A stretch of DNA of 64,000 nt from Nemania diffusa (lineage: Eukaryota; Ascomycota; Sordariomycetes; Xylariales; Xylariaceae). The number at the start of each line of letters is the position of its first letter. Position 1 is the stretch's first letter. The translations under genes and the position numbers were made by a program. The DNA lies in the NCBI GenBank assembly GCA_038501195.1, contig JBBPUQ010000003.1, forward strand, positions 4,432,501-4,496,500, given 5' to 3'. Positions 21,811-33,719 of the stretch are shown piece after piece. The notes under the pieces were generated by a model. That model was not told where the DNA came from. It made no database searches and saw only the letters and a program-made list of their open reading frames with translations.

Positions 21811-22560
21811 ATGGATCAAGATCACATCGACGGCCTGTTGGAGCGGTATCTCCACCTGCTCCACGAATACACATCCCTTAGAGAGGAGCTCACAGCGCTG
21901 CAAACGAGCATGTACCAGAACATTGCGCGCGCCAACTTCGCCGCTGAGCGAGGCCTGAGGTTCGGCCAGGACCACTACGACGACCGCATGCAAGCGTCCC
22001 GACGCCTAGCCATCAGCTGCCAGGGTCCTGACCAGGCCCAGGAGGAGCAGAGCGCGAGCCAGGATAGGAGAAACCCCCTCCCGACCTTCACCGTCATCAA
22101 CCCCGCCTCCTCCGCCGCCGCCGCCGCCCTTGCAGCGGAGGATTCGGAATCCAGCAATCCCTCTCCTCCTCCTCCTCTTCCCCACCCTGAGGCCGAGGTT
22201 GAGGCTGAATCTAATTCTGTGGGGCAGGACGCCACCACACACGCGGACGGCGACGCCCAGCCTCGGGAGAATGACAAAGCTACTCTCGGCGAGAAGAGCA
22301 CAGGCGTCTCGCCAAAGAAAGGGATGCCAACCACACCCCAAAAACAGCATGACCCACTCCGCTGGTTCGGTCTCCTAACCCCTGTTCCCCTGCGCCAGGC
22401 ACAGGCGCAGAGCATACGCGCCGTCGAGCACGTGATTCCGCGCCTGGCCTCCGTGGATGCTGAGATGGTAGAGGTTGAAATCGAGGTGCGCCGCGCGCGC
22501 AAGAGACGAGAGAAAGCTAAGAAAGCAGCGGAGACGATGGCGGCAGCGACGGCCAGTTAG
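21811..22560 (+). CDS. VMA22: Vacuolar ATPase assembly factor VMA22 (CCDC115 family)
   Basis: An intronless frame of 249 residues. The N-terminal segment IDGLLERYLHLLHEYTSLRE, followed by YQNIARANFAAERGLRFGQD and YYDDRM-like spacing, is typical of fungal Vma22. So is the C-terminal block DPLRWFGLLTPVPLRQAQAQ with VEIEVRRARKRREKAKK. Both ends are predicted coiled coil. The middle (about 75-175) is low complexity, with Ala, Pro, Ser and Glu runs, and is poorly conserved in the family. Vma22 works with Vma12 and Vma21 at the ER membrane to assemble the V0 sector of the vacuolar proton pump. The start codon sits in a good context (CCAACCATGG). It is convergent with TEL1, 530 bp away. Confidence 0.85.
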   Translation: MDQDHIDGLLERYLHLLHEYTSLREELTALQTSMYQNIARANFAAERGLRFGQDHYDDRMQASRRLAISCQGPDQAQEEQSASQDRRNPLPTFTVINPASSAAAAALAAEDSESSNPSPPPPLPHPEAEVEAESNSVGQDATTHADGDAQPRENDKATLGEKSTGVSPKKGMPTTPQKQHDPLRWFGLLTPVPLRQAQAQSIRAVEHVIPRLASVDAEMVEVEIEVRRARKRREKAKKAAETMAAATAS

Positions 22561-23090
22561 CCATCCCAGCAACTTGACTAAGAGGGGGCAAGGGGGGTAG
22601 GAATGGAACGTGTCGCTGCCTACTAGCTACGTCTATGCTGAAAAGACGAAATGCATTGCAGAAGGTGGGTTTCTACGCACACCGGTGATATACAGCGGCT
22701 TCTAGGATATCTAACGCCGGACCTGGGATTTCGCCTTGCGCGATAGTCGTGTTCTTCTTATCCTCGGAATTGCGTACAGAAGTGGTCTCCTGCGGTTAAT
22801 AATCCATTCCGGTCGCCTGCCATAGCCTAAGCTATAAGTTGAGAGTATTGTCCTACAAGCAGCTAGTCTGTCTCGACAGCTAAAAATGAAGCAGCATGGA
22901 AAACACCAATGCACCAACCTGCTACATTAGGCTCGCGTTGCATTTCGGAACAAAAGCTGAAAACGACTAAAATGGTGGGGATTTTATTATTCTGGCACCA
23001 TCTGCAAATATACAATTTAACAGCCTGACTACACATCCCTTAAAACAATACCTACATACTAGTACAGGGGTATTACGCTTTTCAGTTACG
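22561..23090. other. Convergent 3' region between VMA22 and TEL1
   Basis: 530 bp containing the two 3' UTRs. There is no coding frame of note and no repeat. The part close to TEL1 is AT-rich. Confidence 0.5.
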
Positions 23091-26000
23091 TTAAGCATAT
23101 GCTGCCCAGCCTAAGAAAAAAAGATCATTAGCTGTTCGAATATTCCACGTAAAAGCAATAGAAGCAATTCCAAGGGATCTGCCGTACCTGAATACAAAAC
23201 AGCTAGATTCCTCTCATCTGTCGCCTGATTGATGAGATCGTTCACTGTGGCAGTGACACTGAGTGTCTTGCTGAGCTTCTTGCGCACAACCTCGAGAGCG
23301 CGATCTGCTTCGCTTGGTTCGTTCACAATGCCGTTACTTCTAATAGCTGCATTTTTCTTCTTCGAATCCATCTCGCTCTCGGCGTCGTCGCCTGCCTCGT
23401 CGCGTCGTGTGCCCTGCAACTTGGCCACGCGCACAGGGCTAATCGACCACGAATAGAGAGGATCGTAGCGAAGCACATCAAGGATCGTCATGATTGAGTA
23501 TGTCTCCTCGCGCAAGGCGTCTAAGGTGAATTCACAACACCGTCGAAAAACCCCCTCAGTCTTGGTGGTACCCATTCCGTCTACGATATCTCGCGTCATA
23601 CGAAACGGCACAAGCTCGGGAACAGGTAGTACCCGGCCAGACTCGAATGCTACACCAAGATCGATGTGCACCACTTCGCCATTCTTTGAGTCAAGAAGTA
23701 TATTGTGTCCGTGACGATCACCAAGTCCAAGGACGTGGCCAAGCATGGATATTGCCGCAGTAGTGCGGGTGTATGCCGTTCGTTTAGCGAACCAGTCATC
23801 TGGATCGGTGAAATATTCCATAAAAAAGTAACGCATCACAGGCTGGAACCGATCCGTGACTTTCTTGTATGTCGAAAGACGTATCTCGGAAGACTTCGTT
23901 TGAACATTCGATATCTCCTTACGACACTGTGATCCTTTGAAGTCTCGGGGATGGTAGCGTTCGTGGGCTGGCATAAGGTAATCATGAAGAGGTATCGTGT
24001 TTGGGACAAACTCGATCAAGCCAGATACGGACGTAAGAGGTAGAACTTTGTATGTCCTGATGCCGAGATTGCGTTGTCGAGTAGAACGATGGAGTTTCAG
24101 AACGGAGGAGACTGCTGCAAAAACTTGTTCCATGATCGCGTCTTGGCGAAGGTCATCGTTACCGCCTTTTACGAGCTGTCTGAAACGCTCCCCATTGCTC
24201 CCTATTATCGTTATGATTTTTGGGGCGCTCACACCACTCGCAATGGTCATGGTGGGTTCCAGCTTTGTAGCTAATGGAACGGTAGAATAGTCACAGGTGG
24301 CTGAAAGTTCTATCTGCATCGTAGGAGGTGGAATACGGTATTTCGCGAGGGAACTTGCTAGAGCGGTTCCAGCATTTGATTCCTTCATTGCAACCTTCTG
24401 GCCTCCTTTATAATTACCCTCACCGGCGAGCGCGTGGTATGCCCTGCTGGTATAATATATAGCTGTCCATGTGCTGGTTGCTGTTTCTGTATGAGCCAGT
24501 TTCTTTCCAACTATCTCAGTAGCTTGCTTGCGGAGCTGAGCAGCTTCGTCTTCTTTCTTAGGCCTAGATCTTGTGCCTGACCAAATCTGATACATTCCAT
24601 GATATGGATGATCAACACAGATTCGGTACACCAATTCAATAAGGAGCTTTTGGAAAGGGGTATTCTGGTCCAGGAGTCGGGAGGTTAGTTGATTTATCAG
24701 CGGCGCAAATTTCCGAGTCGGGGCTTTGTCGATGTACTTTTTCACAGCCTCATTCGTATAATCTTCGGCTGCACGCTCAAGCCAAAGCGCAGTAAACCGG
24801 AGAGCATCATTGTTGTACCCATCCGAAGCGATGAGTGAGAGGAGGTAGTTTTCTAAGCTAAGGCGCACAAATTCACTGCGGCTTTGCTCAACTCGACGCA
24901 ACTCTTGCTCGTCCAATCCAAGCCACTGCTTAGCCCTATTAAGGTGAGACGTGAACCTCGTCCTCGTCTGTGTATCCTTTGCGCTGGAGACGAGTTCCAT
25001 AAGCTGCTTAACCTCATCACTTTTTCCTTGCTTCAGATGTTGCAAACGAGCTAGATCCCCAAGGCTGTCGGGATTTTGCAGTTGCTCGTCGCAAAACATA
25101 GCGAATTGATGGTAGACCTTACCCGCCTCTTCGCCATCTGCCTTTCCCCTCAGTTCTTTTAGCGCTGGCTGAAGGTAGTTTCTCTGAATACTGTCTGGTT
25201 TCTCTAGCCTTGCAACAGATATTTGGTGTGCGGTTTTAGCGAGCAGGTCAGGTCGACTAACAGCTATAGTCTGCTTCTTAAGATCAGTGTCTTCGTCAAT
25301 AAGCTGAAGCATCCGGATCGAAGACATCATTTCTCCATGATCCCAGAGAGAGTTGGCAACTTCAATCCGAGCGGCAGAGTCAACATTGAGCCCAAGGTCT
25401 GCGCTTGGCTGTACAAGGTGTGTGAGAGACGTCGCAATATTCAGCGACTCCTGAAAGGCTTGATGGTACCTATGAATATTAGAAGATAGCAGCATTGACT
25501 TGACCTGGACTAATCGCGCCTCAGGAGGGTTCACTTTTGCGATCTCGCTGCAATTAGAGAACTGAGAAAGAAGACTCATGGTTGTTTCTCTACAGGATAA
25601 TATCCGGCCGACTTCGTCATATCTACTCACGATTAGACAAGGATTTCTTAGGTATCATGAAACTCACCGTCCGCTCTTCATCCAGTTAGTACGATTTCTG
25701 AATGTCTCAAGGAGCTGTTCTAAATCAGTAGAGTTGGCGACGTCAACCGCGGCATTGAGTTCCGTCAAAACAGCTAGAGACCCTAAATGGTCCCGAAGTG
25801 ATGATGCACTGATGTCGTCTTTAAGTGCATTCTGCATAATCTCAGTAAACCCAGTCCAAGCCACTCGCTTCACCACGCTCGTTTCACTAGCTCGGTTCCA
25901 GGCCTGGTAGGTTTTGTAGATAGCGACAGAGGGGTTGCGTGTGGAGCTGGGTGCTGGCAAGTTCCAGATTTCTAGTTTTCGGGCGGTACTAAATGTGCTT

Positions 26001-29000
26001 TCAACGGCACTGGAGGAGCCATCAAGGCTCTGCTGGTTTTGCAATAAGGCGTATGACAAGCCGGAGAGATCTAAACTACCAAGAGTACCCACAAGAGATT
26101 GACTGTCGAGTACAGCTGCAGGATCACTTTTCCGAATATGACTGTCATACTGCGCACCTCTGAATGCAAGGCTCTTGATCCCTTCCTTTTCATATTCTAA
26201 GCGGGCCAGAACGTTTGTCAAGCTTGAGACCTGGGTTAGCCCATAATATGCATCTGGATCATCAATATTCTCAAAGATTTCCAATAACAAATCCGTAGAT
26301 TCCTGTGCTCGGACAGCAGACGAACGTCGAGAAGACCGGACCCCCTCGGACGAGGACAACTCTATCAATAGTAACGCGGTTTTGTACATGCCGCACTTAG
26401 TTGCGGCTGAAGATGCTAGAGTAAGGTCAAGCTCAAGCCACTGTATTCTATCAGCAATAGAACTCTCCCCTGGTAGTTGTTGCGTCCTGAGGTAGAGGAT
26501 CGCGTTCACCAAAAGACTAATGTTGTCCCTCGCCATAAGGGAGTCTGTTTGGAACCAGTGCTTCAGTGCTGCTGATAGTTTTCGCCTTGCTGATTGTTGG
26601 GACTTGCGCTCGATTAATAAGATCAGATGAATGATATATGGGAAAGCCTCTTTCGCAAAGCCCTCCACGTTCATAAGGATGGGAGGTAAAGCACTAAGCA
26701 TAATACTTTCCGGGGAATTTTGTATTAGATATACTGCGATGTTCTCGGCCCAATTCGATTTATGTATTGCTTCCGGAGTAAATATGTAATCTCCTTTCGA
26801 CTCGTGAACGAACACGTTGTCAGAAGGCGGAGTTCGATATGGTGACCAGTTAGAAGCCTGGAGGAGTTGGTCAGATATGATCTTTTCACAGGCCACAAGC
26901 AACCCATTATCACCTTGAGCTACGGCTTCTGAAACTATTGTTCTCAAAGCTGATTCTGCAAGTCCGCCTTTGGCACCATCACCATCTGCTGTCAAAGCTT
27001 GTAAAAGGCTGAGAAGACCTTGCTCAGAGGCAGATTCCCCCCGTGCATCTCGGCAGTATTTTGATAATTGTGACTCTCGTAATAAGTCATTATCAATGTA
27101 ACCTGACGAGGCGAAACCTCTACCAATGACGCGGCCAGCCCAAGCAAGATACTCATCACTAAGATTCTGTGATTTACAGCTTTTCCAAACTGCTTTCGCC
27201 AACATTCGGGAATCTTCGTCCGAACGAACCAAGTCGATGCTTGATGTGGCTGGCATGGTAAAATGACAGCAGAGCATCTCTAGTGCTAATTTGCGGGAGG
27301 CGGCACTTAGAAGTCTAGCCCCATTTTCCTTATCTCGTAGAATTTCTAGAAGCAATCTGCTCTCATGAGTTCCCTGTTCTGCATTTCCTGAGGCGCGCAC
27401 ATGAGCAGCAGATTCAGTAATGGCTCTAAACGCATCTCTCTGTGTTCCAGGTTTGAGAGCAGACGAAGCATAATTGTCCAGATATTTAGCGAACCATGAA
27501 TGAAACCTCTGGGCTTTGCTCATCGTTTCTTTGAATTGACTTTCCTGAGTTGTACTGGACTGAGATGTGCCGAGGAAGACTCGTAGAGATGCCAACGCTG
27601 TTAAGGCGTATCCTGCGAGGAAAGAAGGTGATTCTGAAAGCGCTTCATACCCTTTCTCAATTAGAAACTGACTCATTCCTAACGCATCATCTGCACACTC
27701 AGTATCTACAATATATGGGCGTATAGAATGCAGCAACATCTCTAGAGGATAGGACTTCCAGGCGTGGGAGCCGGCCAGACATATCAATACTCGGACCTTC
27801 CGGAGGATAGAGCATGCATACAAAGGGCCAAGAGCTTTATGTATGCTGCTGAAAAGCTTCCTAGCGACGGCAACTAATAGTGCAGAATTCCAGAGGGTGG
27901 AGAATTCGTATTCTGTACGGCTGCATAGAAGAGCAATCTCCCTTGTTAGATATTTCGGACGAAAAGTAGGTTGTTGGTTGGCTCCTAACACAACGTCTGA
28001 ATGACCACATTTTTTAATGCTTGCCATCATTTCTGCAGCATGGACATGATTTTCGTCCTTTGCCCACGCTCTCTCGATGAGGTCTTCCTGGTCTATAATG
28101 CTTATAAAGGTCCCAATGATGTCTGCGAAATTAAGATATACACTCTCAAGAAAAGCTTCACGACCTAGAAGCCTTCTAAGTCGGCTCTCTCCACTTTGAT
28201 GCTGTTCTCCCTTTGGGATGCTAATATCATGGGCCATACTATATGCCAGTGTTTTCGAGAAGTTGCGCTGTACAAGTTGGGCTGATGTGGTGCCAAGAGT
28301 TGCAGCAAGCCTCACTAGTGCCTCATCCTGCGCACGCATAACCATTAGGGCTACGATGTCCGCTTGAGATCGGTGAAGAAGCGCTTCGAGACTTGGAAAT
28401 CCGAATATCTCAAATGGGATTTCCTCAACGACTCCATCGTCTAGCCAAGTGTAGAGAAGTTGCGAAGCAAATAAGTCGAAAAGCTGTCTAGGGTCCTCAA
28501 GTTTGAGAGTAACGGCTATCCTCTTAAGGCAGTAAGCGGCGTGGTCTTTGGAACGTGGGACCTTGCCTGGGGTTTCAAAGATGTGATAGATGCCTCTTCG
28601 GAGAAGGGTTGGCCATTCCCGTGCTACCTCCCCGAGTACGAAAAGTCTCAATGCAATTCCCTCTAGAAACACGTTGCTTGTCGGGAGATTCTCGAGGATG
28701 TCGACAAACATGTCTTCGTGGATCTTCAAGACGTAGCGACTAAACATACTTGGCAACCGAGATCCTATATAGAACTTGACTGGCAAAGAACTATGTTCTA
28801 ATATGCCAAGAAGTGAGGTATTCGGAGGATCCATATCCACGGTCTTGTGGAAATTTTCACCCACCTGGGCTAATCGAAGTAGTAGACGTGACAATGATAT
28901 CCGCACCTTCGGCGAGAGGAGATTACTGGACAGCCCTTTGTCAATATAGTGTCTGTATAAATCTCCCACAGGGGAGGATAGCTCGCTGTCACCATCAGAC

Positions 29001-32000
29001 CACATCGCCATAAAACCTTCCATCAGATCTAGGCAGATATTCAATGCCACTTCACAGCTCGAAAATGTTAACTGTCCGATTAACCCTCCAATCCTCTCTA
29101 TAACACTCAGGGCATCATCGGGGTTGATACTCAAATCCGAGCTAAACACCTCTCTAACGAAGCAGCGGCACAATAAGATTTCCCTATCTGATAGATTTAG
29201 AAACGGGCCGAGGAACGCTGTTGGTACAAGGCCGATTTGCCCGCTATCTTCATAGAGTTGCTGGAGGAGGAAAAGTCGCTGCGTGGTGTCGCAATAGAAT
29301 GAGGATGCCTGAAGTATCACTAAAGATTCTCGTCGAGGAGCATCGGTTGTGTTCGAGCTGGGACCTGATCGGCTCCCTTGGGATTCAAATTCGTCATCAA
29401 TGTCCATCGCGTCATTGTCCTTCTCAAATGATCGTTGATCAACCCGCTGCTGTAGAGAACCAGAAATCTCCGCAAATAATCGATGAAGATATAGCAAATC
29501 AGTTGATAGTCGAGTTAGATCGCTACTAGTCAAACCCGGCATGTAGGCGCGAATTGATCTCAATAGGCACTCGTACAGTGATTGACTTTCTGGCGAAGAT
29601 GATAAAGTCTCGACAAGATCTTTTAATATCCGGAAGATGACATCCTCAGTCTCCTGGGACTGTCGTGTGTTGACTTCTTTCAACTGCGGAAGTATGAGGG
29701 CCCCAAGAAGCAGGCATGAGACCACACTTTGAAGTTTATCTGGTGTGATATGGCCGGTGCCTTCTGTTTTCCTAGCCCAAGCATTGCATACGGCCCCTAC
29801 CTCTTCTATCTTTGCGTAAAAGAGCTCAGCTACTAACCTCGTTGTCGCAAGAGCGCTTGTAGAATCTGTAAGTATAGCATTGACGTGTGATGGAATGCCC
29901 TCCTGATTGTTTCCTGGTCCCAAACTACTCGCGCCATCCTCGAGCAACAAGAGATACTTGACTATGTTCTGGCGTTCGCGAAGTAAGAGCAGAGTTTCCG
30001 CAATTGGGCCAGATATTGTTTGAGAGACGTCTGATAACGACAACTCATTGACCCCACAAGCTGCTCGTACAAGATTCGCAATGTTGAGTGGAGAGACATG
30101 TATAGAGTATGACGAGATAAAGTTTGTATCGACTAGTGATGGTTAGGGGTTGACTTTTGAGCGTACTTCAACATTTACTCACCTGGAAACCAGCGAGATA
30201 ACATCCAACGAATGATGTGGTTGCTAGTCGCATGACTTGCGTTTGGCAGATGGTGATTTCGAAGCTGGAGAAGTGTTGTCATTAGGATAAGCGAAGAGTC
30301 TACCAAAACTGCCGGACCATTGACATCTGCTGTCGTAACTATGTTACTGATGTCACCCATTATGTCGCTGTATGCTAGTAGTTTGTTGGTTAAAATAAAA
30401 TCGAGTAAAATACTTGCGGCCCGAGAGGTCCCTGCCATGCTGACGGAACGGACCGCAACCTGCCAGGTCTGCTTCCAGAGGATATTAAGAGAACCATCAA
30501 GGGCAACAGATTTGGGAGCAAGACTACATAATTAGTTAGCTCAAAGAAAGCTACAATCAACTCCAGACTAACCTTGCACAGCTTATCATTGCCCATGTTG
30601 ATAATTTGCTGTTCTTGTTGGTAACAAGATTGATCAAGGTAGATAGTAGATCACGTATTTCTTCAACCGTGATGTCAATCTCGGACACGAAGAATGGAAT
30701 TATCTGGAGAGCGGTGAATTGCGTAGAACGATCAATAGATAAAAGCTTATAACGTAGCCTATTAAAACCAGCATCTTTTCGCTGCTTCTTGCGTGGCTGT
30801 TCGGAGTTGTCATTGTTAGTGGGATTCGTGTGCAAAGATCGCGATCTTTTCCACATGATCCCTTCTAGCATTGCTAGTATCTGCACAACTGCCCATTGCT
30901 TTTCTCCCTCAATATTGAAAGGCCGCAAAGCAAACGACTGTATGTAAAAATGGTTGACTGAATGATGATCGATTACATAAGTGAGGTCATCTTGCTGAAG
31001 CTGGGCTCGATCATCTCGCTTCGAGTACTCATTCCACAGTACTTCAGATAGATTCTCAACGTCTTCGAAAAAGGTAGGTTCACTATTCTGTCGAGCTAGA
31101 AACTCTAGCTGCAAACTGATGTTGTATAGAATCTTGAGCATCTCTACCCGAACAGCGTTGAGTAAAGCGTCATATTTGGATGCAGTCCGAGCCTGCCACC
31201 AGTAGATAATAAGTGGTAAGCATTCGACAGCCATGAAACTGGCCTGGTTCGTATCGTCTGTCTGAGTTGCGACTAAAAGTATGTTGATGACGGCGAAGGC
31301 TAGTTGGTGAAGTTGGCTGAGACCGATAGAGCGAAGCTGAAGAACTTGGAGAGCAACAGCTGCAATTTCTTTAGTACGCCGCAGGAAGGGTGCGTTCGGA
31401 GCCGAAACAAGAGAGAATAGGCACTCCATGAGATCTGAGAGATAGCCACGTAGCGATCGATCATTGTTGTTACTTCGCCTAGGTGCGCTGAGCGATCTCG
31501 GTGTTGATATTGGGAGTGTCATTGACGGGCCTGTTAAAGGTGCTGGGGAAGCATGAGAAGCTCCCACATCGCGATCAGCATTTTCTGCGTACTGCGAGGT
31601 GACCTCAACCAGGAAGTCGACGCAAGTGAACCAGCCCTCGCTGTCATTTGCTGCTAGAATTTCCACATTGGCGCCATGCCCAAGGAGGGTGGCAAGTGCC
31701 TTGATATAGTCCGAGACCAGCGGTGGCACCAGCCCATCATCAGAGTGAGGCAGGATGTCAGTAATATGGTCAATGACAGCCTGGAAAGTCTTCCTTTTGA
31801 TTTTTGAAGCACCATGTTCAACACTCAGCCGAAGCACCTCGGCGCATTTGGTGAGCCTGGCAGCAGGAGTAGATTTGGATCCCTTGCCATGGTAATAGGC
31901 TTCCTTCTCAGTTAATGTGTAACGAAAGATGGCCTCAAATAGTCGATGGTAGCTCTTATCATCTAGTTTAAGCCTAGAACGTCATGTTAACTTGTTTAGG

Positions 32001-32286
32001 ATTCATCTGAGCCTAGATCGGACTTACAGATCGGAAGCTGTCGCTTGATGTTTGAATATATGGATCAAATCTGTTGGAGGCGAATGAGCATGATTGCCGG
32101 CTGCACCTAAGAAAGACGTGGGCTGTCCTTACCGTCTAAACCGGTTGCGCCGGTTGCTCTATTGCCACTCTCGATTGCCCCTGTTCCATCGTTAGCCGAG
32201 GAGCCTAGTAGCTATGATAAGTAGAGAAACGACGTACCTACGGCCTTCTTCATAGTGAGCTCACGGGCTCCTGATCGAGGTGGCAT
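23091..32286 (-). CDS. TEL1: TEL1/ATM phosphatidylinositol 3-kinase-like protein kinase
   Basis: Eight exons encode 2933 residues: 32286-32238, 32180-32133, 32070-32028, 31973-30573, 30523-30183, 30132-25668, 25622-23188 and 23110-23091. Introns are 45-77 bp. Exons 1-4 restore the N-terminal Tel1 sequence GLDDLIHIFKHQ...DDKSYHRLFEAIF. A long HEAT-type solenoid follows, then the FAT region. The kinase domain is at about 2583-2848 with GGNDDLRQD (2602-2610), the catalytic loop GDRHGHNILLD (2750-2760) and HIDLG (2768-2772). The FATC tail ends in GWAAYA, which only appears when the 20-nt final exon is joined. Tel1 senses double-strand breaks through the MRX/MRN complex and maintains telomeres. 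The length matches fungal Tel1 proteins. All catalytic motifs are intact. It is divergent from NUP192. Confidence 0.95.
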
Positions 32287-32616
32287 CGTGTCTCAACGTC
32301 ATTTGTTCAATGACCTGAGCTGAAATGATGGATTCATAAATAGGCCCGAAGGTTGGGCCAAGACCTTATTGGCGTGTCTATGTAGAGGTATATGAGCGTG
32401 GACAGGTTTTCATCTCCATTCACGGAGCTCGGAAAAGACTTGATGCCTATCCAAGTTAACATGTAGGCTACCTAAGGTAGAAGGCAAGAAGCATGGCGTT
32501 CTCGTCTATTCATAAAGCAGTATGGGCTAGGCGTCTAATAGAGGTGATCTACAACGACTGGTCTAAGCGATGAGAAGGCTGTGTTGCCTTACTAGCGGAA
32601 AATAGGCAGAGTGAGC

Positions 32617-32670
32617 GTCAAGGCAAACGTGCTTGGCAAGGGGAGCTGTAATTGCCATGCCAACCTTGAC
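32617..32670. repeat. Imperfect inverted repeat (7 + 6 bp arms)
   Basis: GTCAAGG (32617-32623) and TTGGCA (32633-32638) pair with the contiguous TGCCAACCTTGAC (32658-32670), leaving a 9-nt bulge on one side. GTCAAGG recurs once more near 32694. Confidence 0.6.
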
Positions 32671-33089
32671 CAAATGTTACGGCGTCAAGGTTTAAAAGGT
32701 AGAGCCATAAACAGAAATTCTATCTTAGTACTAGAAGACAGATATCTAGTGAAAACCACAGCTGAGAGGTAACGAGCAGAACAGCAGCAAAGACTGCATT
32801 GGAAAGTATAGCATACTCTATATTATCTTAGGCAAGTAGAGTTAATGCTAACTTACTAAGCTTAAATACCCTTCAACATTAAGAAGGCGACAGTTGATTA
32901 AAAAGTCAACAAGCAGGAGGGCGGTGTAAAATTTCTGCCAGGCGAATTTAAGCTGAGGTGCCTACGGTGGCCCACAGCTGGCACTTAACGCCGTAAACCT
33001 ATATCCGCCCCACTCTATTGACCTAGTCTAGTCTAGAATGACCCCACATAGCCGAACAAGGTCTAAAGCGGAGCTACGCTTTTATAGCT

Positions 33090-33250
33090 GTACTACACTG
33101 CTTTAATACATATTATCTAAAATAGCTGATATTATGCTGATATTAAAATAGACGTTAATACAATACCGACTTACGCGTAACTAGGTTTATTAGATGCGCA
33201 ATAAAAAGGGCTTTTTTATTATATTTTATTTAATTTTTTAAGTATTGCTT
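33090..33250. repeat. AT-rich island, possible decayed element
   Basis: A sharply AT-rich block full of TA steps (CTGATATTATGCTGATATTA) ending in a T/A-rich run near 33218-33240. Flanking DNA is much less AT-rich. The near-repeat GCTGATATTA occurs twice. It could be a fragment damaged by repeat-induced point mutation, or a nucleosome-free promoter tract. Confidence 0.35.
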
Positions 33251-33719
33251 TCTTCTGAATAATTCATGTGAAAAGCTAGAAAGTTGATCAGATCAACCAA
33301 AGTACATGTGGCTGGCTTGTACCTTGTAGATAGGCGGCAACCCCAAAACTTGGACCTACCAGGTAGCTCTACGCAACTGGCCGTGATCCACTAAAATTCG
33401 CCTTATCAACAATACGATAGTACCTGGAACCTCTTTTACTTGTCCCAATACAGCAGCTTTGCTAGCTACCTATCTAGGGTGAAAGTCAACTTTCCTGGTA
33501 ATATTCTATGTAAGTGCCGTCTCAACCACGTCGCGCTCTCACGCTTCTCGATACCCGTCGCCTTCGCATGCCCTGCTAACCACAGTTAATCGTTCAGTAG
33601 TTTTGTGCAATACTCATCGGTTACCGCTCTCCCCAGAACCAGCGCCGCCATTCGTGCGACATCCGCCGCGTCGCGTATTTCGACATACACACACCATGCG
33701 ATAGACTGGTAGACAGATC

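Larger units (their letters stand above)
32287..33719. promoter_or_regulatory. Divergent promoter region of TEL1 and NUP192
   Basis: 1.4 kb without a gene between two divergent housekeeping genes. It contains an inverted repeat at 32617-32670 and an AT-rich island at about 33090-33250. The last 200 bp before NUP192 are C-rich, as in a 5' leader. The left part shows no named element. Confidence 0.5.

Noticed and set aside
25600..25670. Two separate genes where the TEL1 frame breaks at about 25,650
   Set aside because: A short 45-nt intron with GTGAGT donor and TAG acceptor joins SGR to YDEVGR, giving a continuous FAT-kinase protein of normal length.
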